DNA of 64,000 nt from Crenobacter luteus (GCF_004345725.1 NZ_SLXG01000006.1:1-64000), one strand, 5' to 3'. Shown: positions 1 through 8,973, counted from the first letter of the stretch. The notes: generated by a model from the sequence alone, not told the origin. Numbers and translations: made by a program.

Positions 1-30
1 GTCGCGTTGTTTCGTTTGCGCTGCAGCGAG

Positions 31-66
31 GAGGCGAACTATACCCACCCCCTCCCGCGACGTCAA
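31..66 (-). promoter_or_regulatory. Strong sigma-70 promoter firing leftward out of the window (rRNA-like)
   Basis: Read on the minus strand there is a -35 box TTGACG (66-61), exactly 17 bases, then a -10 box TATAGT (43-38). The discriminator that follows is GC-rich (TCGCCTC), and the DNA upstream of -35 (about 70-150) is strikingly AT-rich, as in an UP element. This combination is typical of stable-RNA promoters under growth-rate control. The transcribed gene lies beyond position 1; an rRNA operon or tRNA is my inference, not something visible. Confidence 0.7.
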
Positions 67-194
67 CACCTTTGGCGCGAAAAATATTGAAATAATCACC
101 ACGATCAAAAACAACGCCAACAAGTCGCTGATTCAACAAGACTTATCCATATCAACTATTTTGTCGCCCCGCCTGCGCCACCCTCCTCCCCCAG

Positions 195-223
195 GGTTGG
201 CCGAGCCTGCGGCTCGGCCAACC
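195..223. repeat. Inverted pair of the GGCTCGGCCAACC element upstream of corA
   Basis: Two perfect 13-base arms (195-207 and 211-223) separated by TGC form a stable hairpin. Each arm is one copy of the element dispersed through the window. No gene reads into this hairpin from the left, because the promoter at 31-66 fires away from it, so it is not an obvious terminator. Apart from the hairpin and the promoter, I see nothing else recognisable in 1-321. Confidence 0.8.
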
Positions 224-321
224 TTGACGCCAACTCTGCTTTTGCCGGAAAACCCGTTCTAACAGACAACGCGCCCGTGGGCATTCAAACGCCGCTGGGG
301 CGGGCAGAAGGAGGAAGCCGC

Positions 322-1293
322 ATGCTGATCAATTGCGCCGCCTACCAGGACGGCAGGAAACTGGCGGATATTCCGCAAACCGCGATCCGCGACTACGTGC
401 GACGGCCCGATTGTTTCGTCTGGGTGGCGCTGCGCGACCCGGAGGTCGTCGAGCTGGAGGCGATGCGCGAGGAATTCGGCCTGCACGAACTGGCGGTCGA
501 GGATGCGCATAACGGCCATCAGCGTCCGAAGATGGAGGAGTACGGCGACATGCTGTTCGTCGTCGTCCATCTGCTCGAGATCGGCGCCGCCGGCCAGGTC
601 CGGGTCGGCGAGGTCGACATTTTCGTCGGCGCCAACTACGTGCTGTCGGTACGCAACCGCTCGAACGTCGGCTTCCTGAACGTGCGCGACCGCTGCGAGC
701 GCGAACCGCATCTATTGAAGTTCGGCTCGGGCTTCGTGCTGTACGCGCTGATGGACGCGGCGGTCGACCGCTACTTCCCGGTGATCAACGCGCTCGAGCA
801 GGAGCTGGAGCAGATCGAGGACGGCATGTTCACCAAGGAGAACTCGGCGCGCGACAACATCGAGGCGCTGTACGCGCTCAAGCGCAAGCTGACCCTGGTG
901 CAACACAGCACGACGCCGCTGCTGGAGACGGTGCACAAGCTGTTCGGCGGCCGCGTGCCGCAGGTGTGCGTCGGCATGCACGAGTACTACCGCGACATCT
1001 ACGACCACCTGGAGCGGATCGTGAAGCAGGTTGAAGCGCTGCGCGACATGCTGAATACCGCGATCCAGGTGAATCTGTCGCTGATCTCGCTCGATGATTC
1101 GGCGATCACCAAGAAGTTCGCCGCCTACGGCGCGCTGTTCGCGATGCCGACCATGGTCGCCGGCATCTACGGGATGAACTTCGAGGCGATGCCGGAATTG
1201 CGCTGGACCTACGGCTACCCGCTGGCGCTGGCGGCGATGCTCGGGCTGGACGTGTTGCTGTGGCGACGCTTCAGGCGCGCCGGCTGGATCTAG
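322..1293 (+). CDS. corA: CorA-family magnesium/cobalt transporter
   Basis: The 323-residue protein is a CorA-type inner-membrane channel that takes up Mg2+ (and Co2+/Ni2+) as a pentamer. Most of the chain is the acidic and helical cytoplasmic funnel. The two membrane segments are at the extreme C-terminus, and the family signature YGMN sits at about residues 283-286, at the end of the first, followed by a short periplasmic loop and a second segment ending in a basic tail (WRRFRRAGW). I chose the ATG at 322 because AAGGAGGA lies just upstream (308-315); an in-frame start at 277 would add 15 residues with no ribosome site. It stands alone and converges on argJ. Confidence 0.93.
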   Translation: MLINCAAYQDGRKLADIPQTAIRDYVRRPDCFVWVALRDPEVVELEAMREEFGLHELAVEDAHNGHQRPKMEEYGDMLFVVVHLLEIGAAGQVRVGEVDIFVGANYVLSVRNRSNVGFLNVRDRCEREPHLLKFGSGFVLYALMDAAVDRYFPVINALEQELEQIEDGMFTKENSARDNIEALYALKRKLTLVQHSTTPLLETVHKLFGGRVPQVCVGMHEYYRDIYDHLERIVKQVEALRDMLNTAIQVNLSLISLDDSAITKKFAAYGALFAMPTMVAGIYGMNFEAMPELRWTYGYPLALAAMLGLDVLLWRRFRRAGWI

Positions 1294-1308
1294 CCCGGCC
1301 GCACAACG

Positions 1309-1338
1309 CAACAGGCCGGGCATGCGCCCGGCCTGTTG
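1309..1338. terminator. Bidirectional terminator between corA and argJ
   Basis: A 13-base perfect stem (CAACAGGCCGGGC at 1309-1321 with 1326-1338) with a 4-base loop lies between the converging corA and argJ. It is followed by TGGTTT on the plus side. A single copy of the dispersed element follows at 1355. Confidence 0.7.
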
Positions 1339-1390
1339 TGGTTTCGATCGACGGCTTGGCCGAGCCTCGGCCCAGCCTTTGCCGAACGGA

Positions 1391-2605
1391 TCAGCTGCGG
1401 TAGTCGGCGTTGATGCGCACGTAGTCGTAGGAGAAGTCGCAGGTCCATACGGTGGCGGCCGCTTCGCCGCGGCCGAGCACGACGCGCACGGTGATCTCGG
1501 CCTCGTTCATCACGCGCTGGCCGTCTTCCTCTTTATATTCCGGGTTGCGGCCGCCGTCGCGGGCGACCAGCACGTCGCCCAGGTAGAGCTCGAGGCGGTC
1601 GACGTCGAGGTCGGTGACGCCGGCGTAGCCGATCGCCGCCAGGATGCGGCCGAGGTTGGGGTCGGACGCAAAGAAGGCGGTCTTGACCAGCGGCGACTTG
1701 GCGATCGCGTAGGCGACGGCCTTGCACTCGTCGCGCGACCGGCCACCCTCGACGGTGACGGTGATGAACTTGGTCGCGCCCTCGCCGTCGCGCGCCATCG
1801 CCTGCGCCAGCTCGACGGCCACCTCCAGCAACGCCGCCTTGACCGCCTGGTAGGCGTCGTTCGCTTCGCTGATCAGCGGCAGCTCGCTCTTGCCGGTCGA
1901 GATCAGCATGAAGCTGTCGTTGGTCGAGGTGTCGCCGTCGACGGTGACGCAGTTGAACGACTGGTCGGCGACTTCCTTCACCAGCTGCTGCAGCAGCGGG
2001 CGGGTGATCGCCGCGTCGGTGGCCAGGTAGCCGAGCATGGTCGCCATGTTCGGGTGGATCATGCCCGAGCCCTTGGCGATGCCGGTGACGGTGACGGTGT
2101 GGCCGTCGATCTCGATCCGGCGGCTCGCCGCCTTCGGCAGCGTGTCGGTGGTCATGATCGCCTCGGCGGCGTCGGCCCAGCCCGCCGCGCGGCGGGTCGG
2201 CAGCGCGGCGACGATCTTGTCGGCCGGCAGCGGCTCGAGGATCACGCCGGTCGAGAACGGCAGCACCTGTTCGACCTCGCAGCCGATCTCGTCGGCCACC
2301 GCCTGGCACACCGCCAGCGCGCGCGCGCGGCCGTCTTCGCCGGTGCCGGCGTTGGCGTTGCCGGTGTTGACCACCAGCGCGCGGATCTGCACGCCGGCGT
2401 CGAGGTGGCGCTTGGCGATCTGCACCGGCGCGGCGCAGAAGCGGTTCTGGGTGAACACGCCGGCGACGGTGTTGCCCTTGTCGAGGCGGATCACCAGCAC
2501 GTCCTTGCGGTTCGGCTTCTTGACGCCGGCCTCGGCGACGGACAGCTCGACGCCGGCGACCGGGAACAGTTTGGCGGGGTCGAGGGCGGGAAGGTTGACG
2601 GCCAT
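1391..2605 (-). CDS. argJ: Bifunctional ornithine acetyltransferase / N-acetylglutamate synthase
   Basis: ArgJ (404 residues) moves the acetyl group from N-acetylornithine to glutamate and so recycles it in the arginine pathway. The bifunctional form can also acetylate glutamate from acetyl-CoA. The diagnostic self-cleavage motif is clear: [11 protein letters not shown] at residues 181-191. In the family the precursor cuts itself between Ala188 and Thr189, and Thr189 becomes the nucleophile of the beta chain. Length is normal (about 400). The start has AGGAG upstream. It lies 51 bases downstream of recQ on the same strand and may be read with it; no other arg gene is nearby. Confidence 0.95.
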   Translation of the reverse strand: MAVNLPALDPAKLFPVAGVELSVAEAGVKKPNRKDVLVIRLDKGNTVAGVFTQNRFCAAPVQIAKRHLDAGVQIRALVVNTGNANAGTGEDGRARALAVCQAVADEIGCEVEQVLPFSTGVILEPLPADKIVAALPTRRAAGWADAAEAIMTTDTLPKAASRRIEIDGHTVTVTGIAKGSGMIHPNMATMLGYLATDAAITRPLLQQLVKEVADQSFNCVTVDGDTSTNDSFMLISTGKSELPLISEANDAYQAVKAALLEVAVELAQAMARDGEGATKFITVTVEGGRSRDECKAVAYAIAKSPLVKTAFFASDPNLGRILAAIGYAGVTDLDVDRLELYLGDVLVARDGGRNPEYKEEDGQRVMNEAEITVRVVLGRGEAAATVWTCDFSYDYVRINADYRS

Positions 2606-2656
2606 GACGGGACTCCTGTCGTTGTTATCTTTAAGCAGCGTTCGATGGTAGCAGAA

Positions 2657-4465
2657 TCAGCCGGCCGCTTCGCGCGCCTCGGCCAACAGCGCCAGCAGGG
2701 CGTCGCCGTAGCGGGCGAGCTTGAGTTCGCCGAGGCCGTAGATGCGCGCCAGCGCCGGCAGAGAGTCCGGGCACTGTTCGACCAGCTCGCGCAAGGTGCG
2801 GTCGTTGAACACCGCGTAGGCCGGCACGTTGTGCGCGTCGGCGGTCTCCTTGCGCCACGCGCGCAGCGCCTGCCACAGCCGCTCCTCGCGCTCGGTGCGC
2901 AGCCAGCGCTCGGCCGCGTGCACGGTCTTGGCGCGCGCGTCGTCGACCGGCGGGCGCAGGAAGACCTTCTCCTCGCCCTTGAGCACCGGCCGGCAGGCGT
3001 CGGTCAGCAGCAGCCGCTGGCCGCGGCTCATGTCGACCTCCAAGAGCTTCTTGCCGACCAGCTGACGGATGAAGCCGCGCCAGGCGCGCTTGTTGTAGTC
3101 GCGGCCGACGCCGTAGGTCGGCAGCTTGTCGTGGCCGGTCTGGCGGATCAGCTCGGTGTCGGCGCCGGTCAGGATGTCGACCACGTGGCCGGCGGCGAAG
3201 CGCTGGCCGCTGCGGTAGACCGCCGACAACAGCTTCTGCACCGGCACGGTCGCGTCGAAGGTGATCGGCGGGCTGACGCAGTTGTCGCAATGGCCGCACG
3301 GTTCGCGGCTCTCGCCGAAGAAGGCGAGGATGTGCTGGCGGCGGCAGGCGGCGGTTTCGCAGAAGCCGAGCATCGCGTCGAGCTTGGCCAGCTCGACCTG
3401 CTTTTGCGCGGCGGACATTTCGCCGCCCTCGATCATCTGCGCCAGCTGCACCAGGTCGTTGAGGCCGTAGCACAGCCAGCTGGCCGCCGGCAGGCCGTCG
3501 CGGCCGGCGCGGCCCGACTCCTGGTAGAAGTTCTCCGGGCTTTTCGGCAGGTCGAGGTGGGCGACGAAGCGCACGTCCGGCTTGTCGATGCCCATGCCGA
3601 AGGCGACGGTGGCGACCATCACGATGCCGTCCTCGCGCAGAAAGCGGCGCTGGTGGGTGTCGCGAATCTCGTGCGACAGGCCGGCGTGGTAGGGCAAGGC
3701 GTTGATGCCCTGCTCGGCCAACCATTCGGCGGTGTCTTCGACCTTTTTGCGCGACAGGCAGTAGACGATGCCGGACGCGCCGGCGTATTCGCGACAGATG
3801 AAGTCGAGCAGCTGCTTCTTCGCGTTGTGCTTTTCCACCACCTGGTAGAACAGGTTCGGGCGGTCGAAACTGGACAGGAAGGTCTTGCCCGCGTCGAGCT
3901 TCAGGTAGTGCAGGATGTCGGCGCGCGTCTGCTGGTCGGCGGTCGCGGTCAGCGCGATGCGCGGCACCTCGGGAAAGCGCTCGGCCAACAGGCCGAGCTG
4001 CTGGTATTCGGGGCGGAAGTCGTGCCCCCAGTGGCTGACGCAGTGCGCCTCGTCGATCGCGAACAGCGCGATCCGCGGCAGGCCGTCGAGGAAGTCGAGC
4101 ATGCGCGGCGTGACGAGGCGCTCGGGCGCGACGTACAGCAGTTTCAGCACGCCGGCCTTGGCGTCGAAAGCGATGCGGCGCGCCTCGTCCGGCGGCGTGG
4201 CCGAATTGAGGCAGGCGGCGGCGACGCCGAGCTCCTGCAAGGTGGCGACCTGGTCCTGCATCAGCGCGATCAAGGGCGAGACGACGATGGCGACGCCGTC
4301 GCGCAGCAGCGCCGGAATCTGGAAGCACAGGCTCTTGCCGCCGCCGGTCGGCATCAGCACCAGCGCGTGGCCGCCGTCGGCGACCTGGGCGACGATGTCG
4401 GCCTGCTGGCCGCGGAAGGCCGGGTAGCCGAAGACCTGATTCAGTAGGGTAAGGGCGTCTTGCAT
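2657..4465 (-). CDS. recQ: ATP-dependent DNA helicase RecQ
   Basis: RecQ (602 residues) is a 3'-5' helicase acting in RecF-pathway recombination and fork repair. Motif I (PTGGGKS, about 39-45) and motif II (DEAH, 138-141, in [18 protein letters not shown]) are intact. Helicase lobe 2 carries the arginine-finger region GRAGRDG. A four-cysteine zinc cluster follows ([10 protein letters not shown] through CGHCDNC), then a winged-helix RQC region and a C-terminal HRDC domain (about 525-600). Length and order match E. coli RecQ. Three copies of the dispersed element lie inside it, each read as Leu-Leu/Trp-Leu-Ala-Glu with TTG. Confidence 0.96.
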   Translation of the reverse strand: MQDALTLLNQVFGYPAFRGQQADIVAQVADGGHALVLMPTGGGKSLCFQIPALLRDGVAIVVSPLIALMQDQVATLQELGVAAACLNSATPPDEARRIAFDAKAGVLKLLYVAPERLVTPRMLDFLDGLPRIALFAIDEAHCVSHWGHDFRPEYQQLGLLAERFPEVPRIALTATADQQTRADILHYLKLDAGKTFLSSFDRPNLFYQVVEKHNAKKQLLDFICREYAGASGIVYCLSRKKVEDTAEWLAEQGINALPYHAGLSHEIRDTHQRRFLREDGIVMVATVAFGMGIDKPDVRFVAHLDLPKSPENFYQESGRAGRDGLPAASWLCYGLNDLVQLAQMIEGGEMSAAQKQVELAKLDAMLGFCETAACRRQHILAFFGESREPCGHCDNCVSPPITFDATVPVQKLLSAVYRSGQRFAAGHVVDILTGADTELIRQTGHDKLPTYGVGRDYNKRAWRGFIRQLVGKKLLEVDMSRGQRLLLTDACRPVLKGEEKVFLRPPVDDARAKTVHAAERWLRTEREERLWQALRAWRKETADAHNVPAYAVFNDRTLRELVEQCPDSLPALARIYGLGELKLARYGDALLALLAEAREAAG

Positions 4466-4589
4466 GGGAAGGCTTTACGGGCGAGGCCACGATTGTACGC
4501 CAAGCGCGCGCGCGCCGCCCTCCCCGCGCCGCCGGGTTCATCTGCGGCGCCAATCGTGCGACACTGGCGCCAGTTCAAGGAGACCGTCC

Positions 4590-5045
4590 ATGCTGTACCG
4601 AATCCTGCTGTCGGCTGCCGCCGCCGCCCTCGTCGCCGGCTGCGCCAGCACCCCTGCGTCCAAGCCGGCCCCCGGCAAGCCGGAAGCCAACGCCAACTGG
4701 CACAACCTCGGCGTATCGCCGAACGGCAACATCCTCAACGAGCTCGACGAGCGCTCGATCCAGCGTCGCGGCGGCCTCGTCACCTTCCGCGACCGCAAGA
4801 CCATCTTCAACCCGAAGAAGGAAAACTTCCTGTCGACGCCGCCGCACAAGTATTCGATCAACAGCTGGCAGATCGACTGCAACGCGCGCACCTTCCGCCT
4901 GCTGTCGGTCGCGCTGTTCGACGAAAACGGCCGCCAGACCGCCAGCTACACATATAATGACGCACAGATAAAAGCGATGCCGGTGGTGCAAAACTCGGCC
5001 AGCTTCCAGCAGATGCAGTTCGTCTGCGGCAACCCGGCGCTGTGA
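4590..5045 (+). CDS. Small lipoprotein, surface-adhesin-E-like domain
   Basis: A predicted 151-residue outer-membrane or periplasmic lipoprotein. Residues 1-18 form a lipoprotein signal with lipobox LVAGC (Cys18). The mature part has a pattern (conserved Trp, an Asp-Glu-Arg-Ser turn, a later IDC, and a second Cys near the C-terminus) that resembles the Adhesin_E family of small secreted proteins. The function of that fold is unclear in most bacteria. The ATG at 4590 has AAGGAGA upstream; a longer frame from 4464 would bury the signal peptide. It is divergent from recQ and 32 bases upstream of parA, so the two probably share a transcript. Confidence 0.7.
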   Translation: MLYRILLSAAAAALVAGCASTPASKPAPGKPEANANWHNLGVSPNGNILNELDERSIQRRGGLVTFRDRKTIFNPKKENFLSTPPHKYSINSWQIDCNARTFRLLSVALFDENGRQTASYTYNDAQIKAMPVVQNSASFQQMQFVCGNPAL

Positions 5046-5077
5046 CCGGACCCGCCCTCCCTCAGACAGGACGTGCG

Positions 5078-5851
5078 ATGAAACGAGTGGTGTTCAATCA
5101 GAAAGGCGGGGTCGGCAAGTCGACCATCGCCGTCAACCTCGCGGCGGCGGCCGCCAAGACCGGCCGCCGCGTGCTGGTGGTCGACCTCGACCCGCAAGGC
5201 AACGCCAGCGGCTACCTGCTCGGCGCAAGCGACGGCGACGCGACCTCCGGCGTCGCCGGTTTCTTCGCCGACCAGCTGACCATCAGCCTGTACCAGAAGG
5301 CGCCGCGCGACTTCGTCGTCGCGACGCCGTTCGAGAACCTGTTCCTGATGCCGTCGCACGCCGAACTCGACGAGCTGATGGGCAAGCTCGAGGCGCGCTA
5401 CAAGATGTTCAAGCTCAAGGAAGCGCTCGACGCGCTCGCGGCCGAGTTCGACGAGATCTGGATCGACACCCCGCCGTCGCTGAACTTCTACACCCGCTCG
5501 GCGCTGATCGCCGCCGACCGCTGCCTGATCCCGTTCGACTGCGACAGCTTCTCGCGCCAGGCGCTGTACAAGCTGCTCGACAACGCCGGCGAGATCCGCG
5601 CCGACCACAACCCGCGCCTCGCGATCGAGGGCATCGTCGTCAACCAGTTCCAGCCGCGCGCCAGCCTGCCGGCGCAACTGGTCGCCGAGCTCGAGGACGA
5701 GGGCCTGCCGGTGCTGCCGGTCCGGCTGTCGAGCTCGGTAAAGATCCGCGAATCGCACCAGCTCGCGCGTCCGATGGTGTTCCTCGACGCCCGCCACAAA
5801 CTGGCCGAGGAGTACGCCGCGCTCTACCAGCACCTGCACGGCGCGGCCTGA
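5078..5851 (+). CDS. ParA/MinD-family ATPase (orphan, no ParB)
   Basis: A 257-residue deviant-Walker ATPase. Residues 9-16 are KGGVGKST with the signature lysine at the start of the motif, followed by VDLDPQGNAS (switch I) and WIDTPPSL (Walker B region). Such proteins position DNA, chemoreceptor arrays or other cargo by dimerising on DNA in an ATP-dependent way. No parB or parS-like site follows, so this is not a standard plasmid or chromosome partition pair. I chose the ATG at 5078, after AGACAGGA; the frame is also open to 5042. The small lipoprotein gene precedes it. The cargo is unknown. Confidence 0.85.
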   Translation: MKRVVFNQKGGVGKSTIAVNLAAAAAKTGRRVLVVDLDPQGNASGYLLGASDGDATSGVAGFFADQLTISLYQKAPRDFVVATPFENLFLMPSHAELDELMGKLEARYKMFKLKEALDALAAEFDEIWIDTPPSLNFYTRSALIAADRCLIPFDCDSFSRQALYKLLDNAGEIRADHNPRLAIEGIVVNQFQPRASLPAQLVAELEDEGLPVLPVRLSSSVKIRESHQLARPMVFLDARHKLAEEYAALYQHLHGAA

Positions 5852-5870
5852 GTCGGCGCGACGCGAAAAA

Positions 5871-5907
5871 ACGGCTCGGCCAACCTTCAGGGTTGGCCGA
5901 GCCGTTT
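5871..5907. terminator. Bidirectional terminator made of an inverted element pair
   Basis: ACGGCTCGGCCAACC, a short loop and GGTTGGCCGAGCCGT form a stem of about 15 bases, preceded by AAAAAA and followed by TTTT, so it can end transcripts in both directions. It sits between the converging parA and mlaA. Each arm is a full copy of the dispersed element. Confidence 0.9.
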
Positions 5908-5927
5908 TCGCTTGGGCAGGACGACGT

Positions 5928-6752
5928 CTAGCGCGATGCGGCGGCGCCCGCGTCGGACACCGACACGACGCCGGCGCGACCCGGCGTCTGCGCGCCGTCG
6001 CTCGCGCCGGCCGGCGGCGTCGATTCCTCCATCAGCTGGTCGAGGTCGAGGTCGTCGTCGCGGCTGGCCGGCGGCGCGACGCCGATCTCGCGCGCCCTGA
6101 GCTGCAGGTAGCCGTCGCGCACGAAGGAGTACGGGTCGAGCGCCGCCTCGTCGACCGTTTCCTCGAGTCCGAGGTAGCGTTCGCGGGTGCTGACGCCGTT
6201 GAGCACGCCGGCGACGGTGGCGCGCGTTTCGGTGCCGAAGGCGTGGCGGTAGGGATCGGCGGCGAAATAGGCGGCGGCGCCGAGGCCGTCGCGCACCGTC
6301 GACGGGCCGAGGATGGGCAGCACCAGATAGCTGCTGTGCTTCCAGCCCCAGCTGGCGAAGGTGTCGCCGAGCGTGTTCTTGTTGCTGACGAGCCCGGCCG
6401 GCGTCGCGACGTCGAGCAAACCCGCCAGGCCGAAGGTCGTGTTGAGGCTGACGCGCATGATGTCGTTCAGCGCCTTCTGGACGTCGACGCGCAGCAGGTT
6501 GCTGATCGCGCTGTAGGCGTCGAGCCAGTTGTTGAAGAAGTTGCCGACGCCGGTGCGCACCGGCTGCGGCGCGATCGCGCGGTAACCCTCGGCCACCGGC
6601 TTGACCACCGCCCGGTCGGCGGTGTCGTTGAAGCGGTAGACCGCGCGGTTGAACGGCTCGAACGGATCGTGCGGGTTGGCCGGCGCGCTCGCGCAGCCGC
6701 CCAGCAGCAGGACGGCGAGCCCGGCGACGGCCAGCAGTCGGCGCGCGCTCAC
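5928..6752 (-). CDS. mlaA: Outer-membrane lipoprotein MlaA (VacJ)
   Basis: MlaA is the outer-membrane component that removes misplaced phospholipid from the outer leaflet and hands it to MlaC. The 274-residue protein has a lipoprotein signal ending LLLGGC (Cys20) and the family core beginning DPFEPFNRAVYRFND, then helices with the typical NFFNN and GLLDVAT segments. Its start is a GTG (6752-6750) that overlaps the stop of mlaB as GTGA, implying coupled translation; an upstream in-frame ATG would lie inside mlaB. The C-terminal tail (DDDLDLDQLMEE) is acidic and probably disordered. It is the last gene of the mla operon. Confidence 0.93.
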   Translation of the reverse strand: MSARRLLAVAGLAVLLLGGCASAPANPHDPFEPFNRAVYRFNDTADRAVVKPVAEGYRAIAPQPVRTGVGNFFNNWLDAYSAISNLLRVDVQKALNDIMRVSLNTTFGLAGLLDVATPAGLVSNKNTLGDTFASWGWKHSSYLVLPILGPSTVRDGLGAAAYFAADPYRHAFGTETRATVAGVLNGVSTRERYLGLEETVDEAALDPYSFVRDGYLQLRAREIGVAPPASRDDDLDLDQLMEESTPPAGASDGAQTPGRAGVVSVSDAGAAASR

Positions 6753-7036
6753 CGGGCGCTCCTTTCGAGCAGCGCCTCGACGCCGTAAAGGCGGGCCAGC
6801 GTCAGCATGCCCGACGGCACGCCGCTGAACGCCAGGTCGTGCCCGGCCTCGCGCGCCGCGCGGCGCGCCTCGAGCAGCAGCGCGAGCGCGGCCGAGTCGG
6901 CAGCGGTCACGCCGGCCAGGTCGACCTCGCCGCCGCGGCGCGCGGCGGCCGCCAGCGGCGCGGACAGGGCGGCGCACTGCCGCATCGTCAATTCGCCCCG
7001 AAGGCGCCAGCGCCCCTCGCCTGCTGCTTCCAGCAT
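6749..7036 (-). CDS. mlaB: STAS-domain protein MlaB
   Basis: This small STAS-domain protein (95 residues) is the cytoplasmic regulator that binds MlaF in the MlaFEDB inner-membrane complex. The anti-sigma-antagonist fold pattern is visible (RLRGELTMRQC, EVDLAGVTAADSAALALLL, then LARLYGVEALL). The ATG at 7036 shares one base with the mlaC stop (TGATG); a GTG one codon earlier (7039) is also possible. STAS proteins are divergent, so the assignment leans on its position in the operon. Confidence 0.85.
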   Translation of the reverse strand: MLEAAGEGRWRLRGELTMRQCAALSAPLAAAARRGGEVDLAGVTAADSAALALLLEARRAAREAGHDLAFSGVPSGMLTLARLYGVEALLERSAR

Positions 7037-7665
7037 CACGCCCCCTTGGCCACCAGCGCGGCGTTCTTGTCCTGCAGCGACTTGATCAGCCCGTCGACGC
7101 CGCCCTTGCGGATCTCGTCGTTGAACTGGTTGCGGTAGGTGGTGATCAGGCTCAGGCCCTCGACCGACACGTTGTAGACCTTCCAGCCCTGCGGGCTCTT
7201 GTAGAAGGTGTAGTCGATCGCCACCGGCTTCTTGTCGCCGCTGTTGGGCAGGCTGACCTCGGACTTCACCGTGGTTTCGCGGCCGTCCGGGCTGACCACC
7301 GCGTTCGGCTTGACGTCAACCTGCGCGTTCTTGAAGCGGTTCATCGTGCTCGAATACGAGCGCACCAGCAGCGACTGGAACTGACGGGTCAGCTCGGCCT
7401 GCTGCTCGGCGTCGGCCTGGCGCCAGCCCTGGCCGATCGCGTAGGCGGTCATGCGCTTGAAGTCGAAGTTCGGCAGCACCAGCGCCTCGACCTGCGCGCG
7501 CACCTGGCGGGTATTCTTGCCGTCGTCCTTCTTGAGCAGGTCGAGCACCTGGCGCGAGGTTTCGCGCACCATCTCGACCGGGCTGTCGTTGGCGGCCAGC
7601 GCCGGGGCGGACAGGCCGGCCAGCAGGGCCAGCTTGAGGATCAGCGAATTCAGGGTCTTCAGCAT
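7036..7665 (-). CDS. mlaC: Periplasmic phospholipid shuttle MlaC
   Basis: MlaC is the soluble periplasmic carrier that ferries phospholipid between MlaA and MlaD. The 209-residue precursor begins with a Sec signal peptide ending at about residue 25 (LSAPALAAND). The mature chain shows the family pattern PNFDFKRMTAYAIGQGWR, then FQSLLVRSYSSTMNRF, and the C-terminal GWKVYNVSVEGLSLI stretch that lines the lipid pocket. A purine-rich AAGGTGA lies before the ATG. It lies between mlaD and mlaB. Confidence 0.95.
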   Translation of the reverse strand: MLKTLNSLILKLALLAGLSAPALAANDSPVEMVRETSRQVLDLLKKDDGKNTRQVRAQVEALVLPNFDFKRMTAYAIGQGWRQADAEQQAELTRQFQSLLVRSYSSTMNRFKNAQVDVKPNAVVSPDGRETTVKSEVSLPNSGDKKPVAIDYTFYKSPQGWKVYNVSVEGLSLITTYRNQFNDEIRKGGVDGLIKSLQDKNAALVAKGA

Positions 7666-7694
7666 ATTGTCACCTTGGCGGATACGAATCGGGT

Positions 7695-8177
7695 TTACTG
7701 GGCGGCGGCGGGTTTGCCGTCGCCCTTTTCGGCGAAGCTCGTCATGAACTTGCCGATCAATTGTTCGAGCACCACCGCCGACGAGGTCAGCGTGATGCGG
7801 CCACCGGCGGCGAGATTGTCCGGGTCGCCGCCCTGGGTCAGGCCGATGTACTGCTCGCCCAGCAGGCCGGAGGTCAGGATCTCGGCGCTGACGTCGCGAC
7901 TGAACTGGAATTGCTTGTCGATCTGCAGCGTGACCTTGGCGCGGTAGCTCTGCGCGTCCAGTTCGATCGCGGCGACGCGGCCGACGACGACGCCGGCCGA
8001 CTTCACCGGCGCCTTCGCCTTCAGGCCGCCGATGTTGTCGAATTCGGCGACCAGCGGGTAGGTCTGCTCGGCCGAAGCCGGCACCAGGTTGGCGACCTTG
8101 AGCGACAGGAAGACGACGGCGGCGATGCCCAGCGCGACGAAAACGCCGACCCACAAGTCGATGGTAGTTCTTTTCAT
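7695..8177 (-). CDS. mlaD: Outer-membrane-asymmetry MCE protein MlaD
   Basis: MlaD (160 residues) forms the hexameric periplasmic MCE ring on top of the MlaFE transporter. It has one N-terminal membrane anchor (about residues 8-28), followed by a single MCE domain (LVAEFDNIGGLKAKAPVKSA at its start, GLLGEQYIGL near the middle). It ends with a short membrane-proximal helix and an alanine-rich tail. Length and architecture fit the single-MCE MlaD class rather than the multi-MCE PqiB/YebT class. Confidence 0.96.
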   Translation of the reverse strand: MKRTTIDLWVGVFVALGIAAVVFLSLKVANLVPASAEQTYPLVAEFDNIGGLKAKAPVKSAGVVVGRVAAIELDAQSYRAKVTLQIDKQFQFSRDVSAEILTSGLLGEQYIGLTQGGDPDNLAAGGRITLTSSAVVLEQLIGKFMTSFAEKGDGKPAAAQ

Positions 8178-8187
8178 TCTCTCGTTC

Positions 8188-8973
8188 CTAGAACATGAAG
8201 GCGGTGAGCACGAAGTCGAGCGCGAGGATGACCAGCGCCGAGGTGACCACGGTGCGGGTGGTGGCGCCGGACACGCCGGCGGCGGTCGGCGTCGCGTCGT
8301 AGCCCTCGAACACGGCGATCAGCGTCACCGCGACGCCGAACACCAGGCTCTTGATCAGGCCGTTGACGACGTCGCTGTGCAGGTCGACCGCGTTCTGCAT
8401 CTGCGACCAGAAGGTGCCGTCGTCCAGCCCTATCATCACCACGCCGACCAGATAGCCGCCGAAAATGCCCATCACGTTGAAGATCGCCGCGAGCACCGGC
8501 ATCGAGATCACGCCGGCCCAGAAGCGCGGCGCGACGACGCGCGCGATCGGGTTGACCGCCATCACGTTCATCGCCTCGAGCTGTTCGGTCGCCTTCATCA
8601 GGCCTATCTCGGCGGTCATCGCGCTGCCGGCCCGACTGGCGAACAACAGCGCGGCCAGCACCGGGCCGAGCTCGCGCAGCAGCGACAGCGCGACCAGCGC
8701 GCCGAGCGCGTCGGCCGAGCCGAAGCGCGACAGCGTGTTGTAGCCCTGCAGACCGAGCACCATGCCGACGAACAGGCCGGACACGACGATGATGATCAGC
8801 GACAGCACGCCGGCGAAGTAGACCTCGCGTATCGTCAGCTGGAAGCGCGCGAGGCTCTGGCCGGAAAAGCGCAGGATGGCGAGCAGGAAGCGCGAGGCGA
8901 AGCCGAGGCGCCACACCGCGTTGACCGACAGGTGGCCGAGGTGGCGCAGCGGCGCGAGCAGGGTATCAAGCAT
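8188..8973 (-). CDS. mlaE: ABC-type phospholipid transporter permease MlaE
   Basis: The 261-residue permease of the Mla system has five or six hydrophobic segments. It shows the MlaE-family pattern, including GLFVGMVLGLQGYNTL near the first segments, the conserved FASRAGSAMTAEIGLMKATEQ coupling region (here split across residues about 110-135) and NPIARVVAPRFWAG. It overlaps the end of mlaF by 8 bases, which suggests tight co-translation of the two halves of the transporter. Confidence 0.96.
   Translation of the reverse strand: MLDTLLAPLRHLGHLSVNAVWRLGFASRFLLAILRFSGQSLARFQLTIREVYFAGVLSLIIIVVSGLFVGMVLGLQGYNTLSRFGSADALGALVALSLLRELGPVLAALLFASRAGSAMTAEIGLMKATEQLEAMNVMAVNPIARVVAPRFWAGVISMPVLAAIFNVMGIFGGYLVGVVMIGLDDGTFWSQMQNAVDLHSDVVNGLIKSLVFGVAVTLIAVFEGYDATPTAAGVSGATTRTVVTSALVILALDFVLTAFMF

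Noticed and set aside
1322-4447. A very long open frame on the plus strand opposite argJ and recQ
   Set aside because: It is antisense to two well-recognised genes, has no domain, and its composition is what high-GC codon bias produces on the opposite strand. The same applies to other long antisense frames such as 19670-23953 and 38001-39452.
4464-4589. N-terminal extension of the lipoprotein gene
   Set aside because: The longer frame has no ribosome site and would put 42 polar residues in front of a clear lipoprotein signal peptide.
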